Both the position numbers and the translations under genes were made by a program. DNA of 6,843 nucleotides, taken from NCBI GenBank assembly GCA_030671565.1, contig DAOVIC010000099.1, forward strand, positions 1 to 6,843. The letters run 5' to 3'. Position 1 is the stretch's first letter. The number at the start of each line of letters is the position of its first letter. The notes beneath the pieces were generated by a model. It saw only the letters and a list, made by a program, of their open reading frames with translations, ran no database searches and was not told the DNA's origin. This document shows, piece by piece, positions 5,672-6,843 of the stretch. This DNA comes from Anaerohalosphaeraceae bacterium. Its GTDB lineage: Bacteria > Planctomycetota > Phycisphaerae > Sedimentisphaerales > Anaerohalosphaeraceae.

Positions 5672-6463
5672 TTATCGCCCTGAAGGGTGCCCCTTCTCTG
5701 ATATTTTTCGATTAATGATACTTGCCGTGTACGCTGCCCCGAATCCGTTGTCTATGTTTACTACCGATACGCCTGAGGCACAGCTGTTCAGCATCGCCAA
5801 AAGTGCAGCCATCCCTTCGAAGCTTGCCCCGTACCCTACGCTGGTCGGTACCGCGACCACAGGACAGTCGACCAGTCCCCCGATCACGCTTGCAAGTGCC
5901 CCTTCCATCCCGGCGATCACGACCACTACGGATGCGTTTCGCAGAGTATCCAGAGTTTCGGCATGTCCGAGCAACCGGTGAATGCCCGCAACTCCGACAT
6001 CGCAGATCAGTTCGGTTTTCTGACCCATCGCTTTTGCAGTTATCTGTGCTTCCGCCGCGACAGGCATATCCGCCGTCCCTGCCGTTACGATAGCGATGTA
6101 ATCTTCGGTATCATCAGCCGCCTGTTGAAGGAGAAGGATAGTTCTTGCCAGTTTGTCGTATTCGGCATTCGGAAATTTGCCGGTTGCTTCAAGTGCGTCA
6201 AAAACTTCCTGCCCCGCACGAGTTGCCAGAACGTTATGATCTTTTTGTGCGAGTTGTTCGAATATTTTGATTATGTATTCGGTTGTTTTGCCGGGACAGT
6301 AGATCACTTCCGGAAAGCCGCACCTGATCTGCCGGTGATGGTCGATCCGTGCAAACCCCACATCCTCGAACGGCAGATGCCTTAATGTTTCCACAGCATC
6401 GTTAATAGCCAGTTCGCCCGACTTTACTTTTTCCAGCAAATTTTCCAACTGTTCTTCGTTCAT
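5672..6463 (-). CDS. larB: Nickel-pincer cofactor biosynthesis protein LarB (pyridinium-3,5-biscarboxylic acid mononucleotide synthase)
   Basis: LarB carboxylates nicotinic acid adenine dinucleotide at C5 and splits off AMP. This is the first step toward the nickel-pincer nucleotide used by LarA-type lactate racemases and related epimerases. The length, 263 residues, is normal. The N-terminal part (1 to about 115) carries DHHRQIRCGFPEVIY (41-55) and GKT (58-60). The C-terminal part is PurE/AIR-carboxylase-like, with TAGTADMPVAAEA (127-139), DVGVAGIHRLL (155-165), AGMEGALASVIGGL (184-197) and PTSVGYGASFEGMAALLAML (206-225). Cys228 in NSCASG matches the cysteine reported, from memory, to attack the pyridine ring. 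True PurE is shorter and lacks the N-terminal half. Its ATG lies one base after the tsaD stop with no strong ribosome site, which suggests translational coupling. LarC and LarE are not seen. Confidence 0.93.
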   Translation of the reverse strand: MNEEQLENLLEKVKSGELAINDAVETLRHLPFEDVGFARIDHHRQIRCGFPEVIYCPGKTTEYIIKIFEQLAQKDHNVLATRAGQEVFDALEATGKFPNAEYDKLARTILLLQQAADDTEDYIAIVTAGTADMPVAAEAQITAKAMGQKTELICDVGVAGIHRLLGHAETLDTLRNASVVVVIAGMEGALASVIGGLVDCPVVAVPTSVGYGASFEGMAALLAMLNSCASGVSVVNIDNGFGAAYTASIINRKISEKGHPSGR

Positions 6464-6464
6464 A

Positions 6465-6843
6465 TTAGTAGCTTGCCTTTGGTTCGAGAGTTAAGTCTGC
6501 AAATTGTTTGGCTTCGTACTTGTGATAAGCAAGCGAGGCAACCATTACAGCGTTGTCGGTGCAGAGATGTCTTGGGGCAATGAGAAGTTTTCTGCCCGTT
6601 TCGTCGCAGGCTTTTTGCAAATGGTCTCTAAGAGCCGAATTCGCGGCAACGCCTCCGCCGAGCAAAACAGTTTTTGCTTTTATGTGGTCCGCCGCTCTTA
6701 TTGTTTTTTTTGTCAGAACGTCTGTTACCGCTGCCTGGAATGAGGCGGCGATGTCTGCGATTTCCTTTTCGCTCATCGACCCGACTTTATTTTCGCCTTT
6801 CATGTCCTGCCCCTGACAGTAATAGAGGACAGCGGTTTTAAGA
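6465..6843 (-). CDS. tsaD: tRNA N6-adenosine threonylcarbamoyltransferase TsaD, C-terminal part, 5' end outside window
   Basis: TsaD transfers the threonylcarbamoyl group to adenosine 37 of tRNAs that read ANN codons, working with TsaB and TsaE in the cytoplasm. About 125 of the usual 340 or so residues are visible. The frame is open to the right edge, and the residues before the internal ATG at 6803 (LKTAVLYY) are the family's conserved FSGLKTAVL segment, so 6803 is not the start. Further hallmarks are LLGGGVAANSALRDHL and CTDNAVMVASLAYHKY; the Asp of CTDN is a metal ligand in the family. The metal-binding HxxxH is upstream and out of view. It is the first visible gene of the minus-strand cluster and ends one base before larB, so a shared transcript is very likely. 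Confidence 0.93.
   Translation of the reverse strand, partial: LKTAVLYYCQGQDMKGENKVGSMSEKEIADIAASFQAAVTDVLTKKTIRAADHIKAKTVLLGGGVAANSALRDHLQKACDETGRKLLIAPRHLCTDNAVMVASLAYHKYEAKQFADLTLEPKASY

Noticed and set aside
5601..6385. Several open frames of 120-140 codons on the + strand opposite larB.
   Set aside because: They are antisense to a well-supported larB and show low-complexity, Arg/Pro/Ser-rich translations typical of shadow frames.

Overview
The window reads as an ordinary chromosomal stretch of a Gram-negative-type bacterium with roughly balanced GC. The best guess is Planctomycetota, class Phycisphaerae or a relative. This is an inference from three things: an S1-type sulfatase, a MurD whose N-terminal glycine loop reads GLGNFGGG, and a PilZ protein with an RLRYSWPVWF-type first strand. 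There are no phage, transposon, CRISPR, rRNA or tRNA signals.

Layout from left to right. (1) The C-terminal part of a sulfatase runs off the left edge (+ strand). (2) A sodium/glutamate-symporter-type transporter (GltS/ESS family) lies on the minus strand, convergent with the sulfatase. (3) A 207-bp divergent spacer holds two perfect small inverted repeats and candidate promoter elements. (4) A complete stand-alone murD (+) is far from any dcw cluster and has a His-to-Asn change at a site that is normally conserved. (5) A 318-bp spacer carries a weak murD terminator candidate, an isolated strong Shine-Dalgarno-like run and a leader hairpin. (6) A short PilZ-domain protein (+) is followed by a clear intrinsic terminator. 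(7) A compact minus-strand cluster reads tsaD (3' part, running off the right edge), then larB, then a possible 28-codon ORF, then nnrD, ending convergently with the pilZ unit.

The minus-strand cluster is the most interesting part. tsaD and larB are separated by one base. larB, the 87-bp gap and nnrD all share one reading frame, so the gap is an exact 28-codon open frame with an ATG directly after the larB stop and a stop directly before the nnrD ATG. LarB consumes nicotinic acid adenine dinucleotide to begin the nickel-pincer cofactor, and NnrD repairs hydrated NAD(P)H, so two of the genes act on nicotinamide nucleotides. LarC and LarE are not in the window. I do not see a convincing new multi-gene system; the findings are local oddities.
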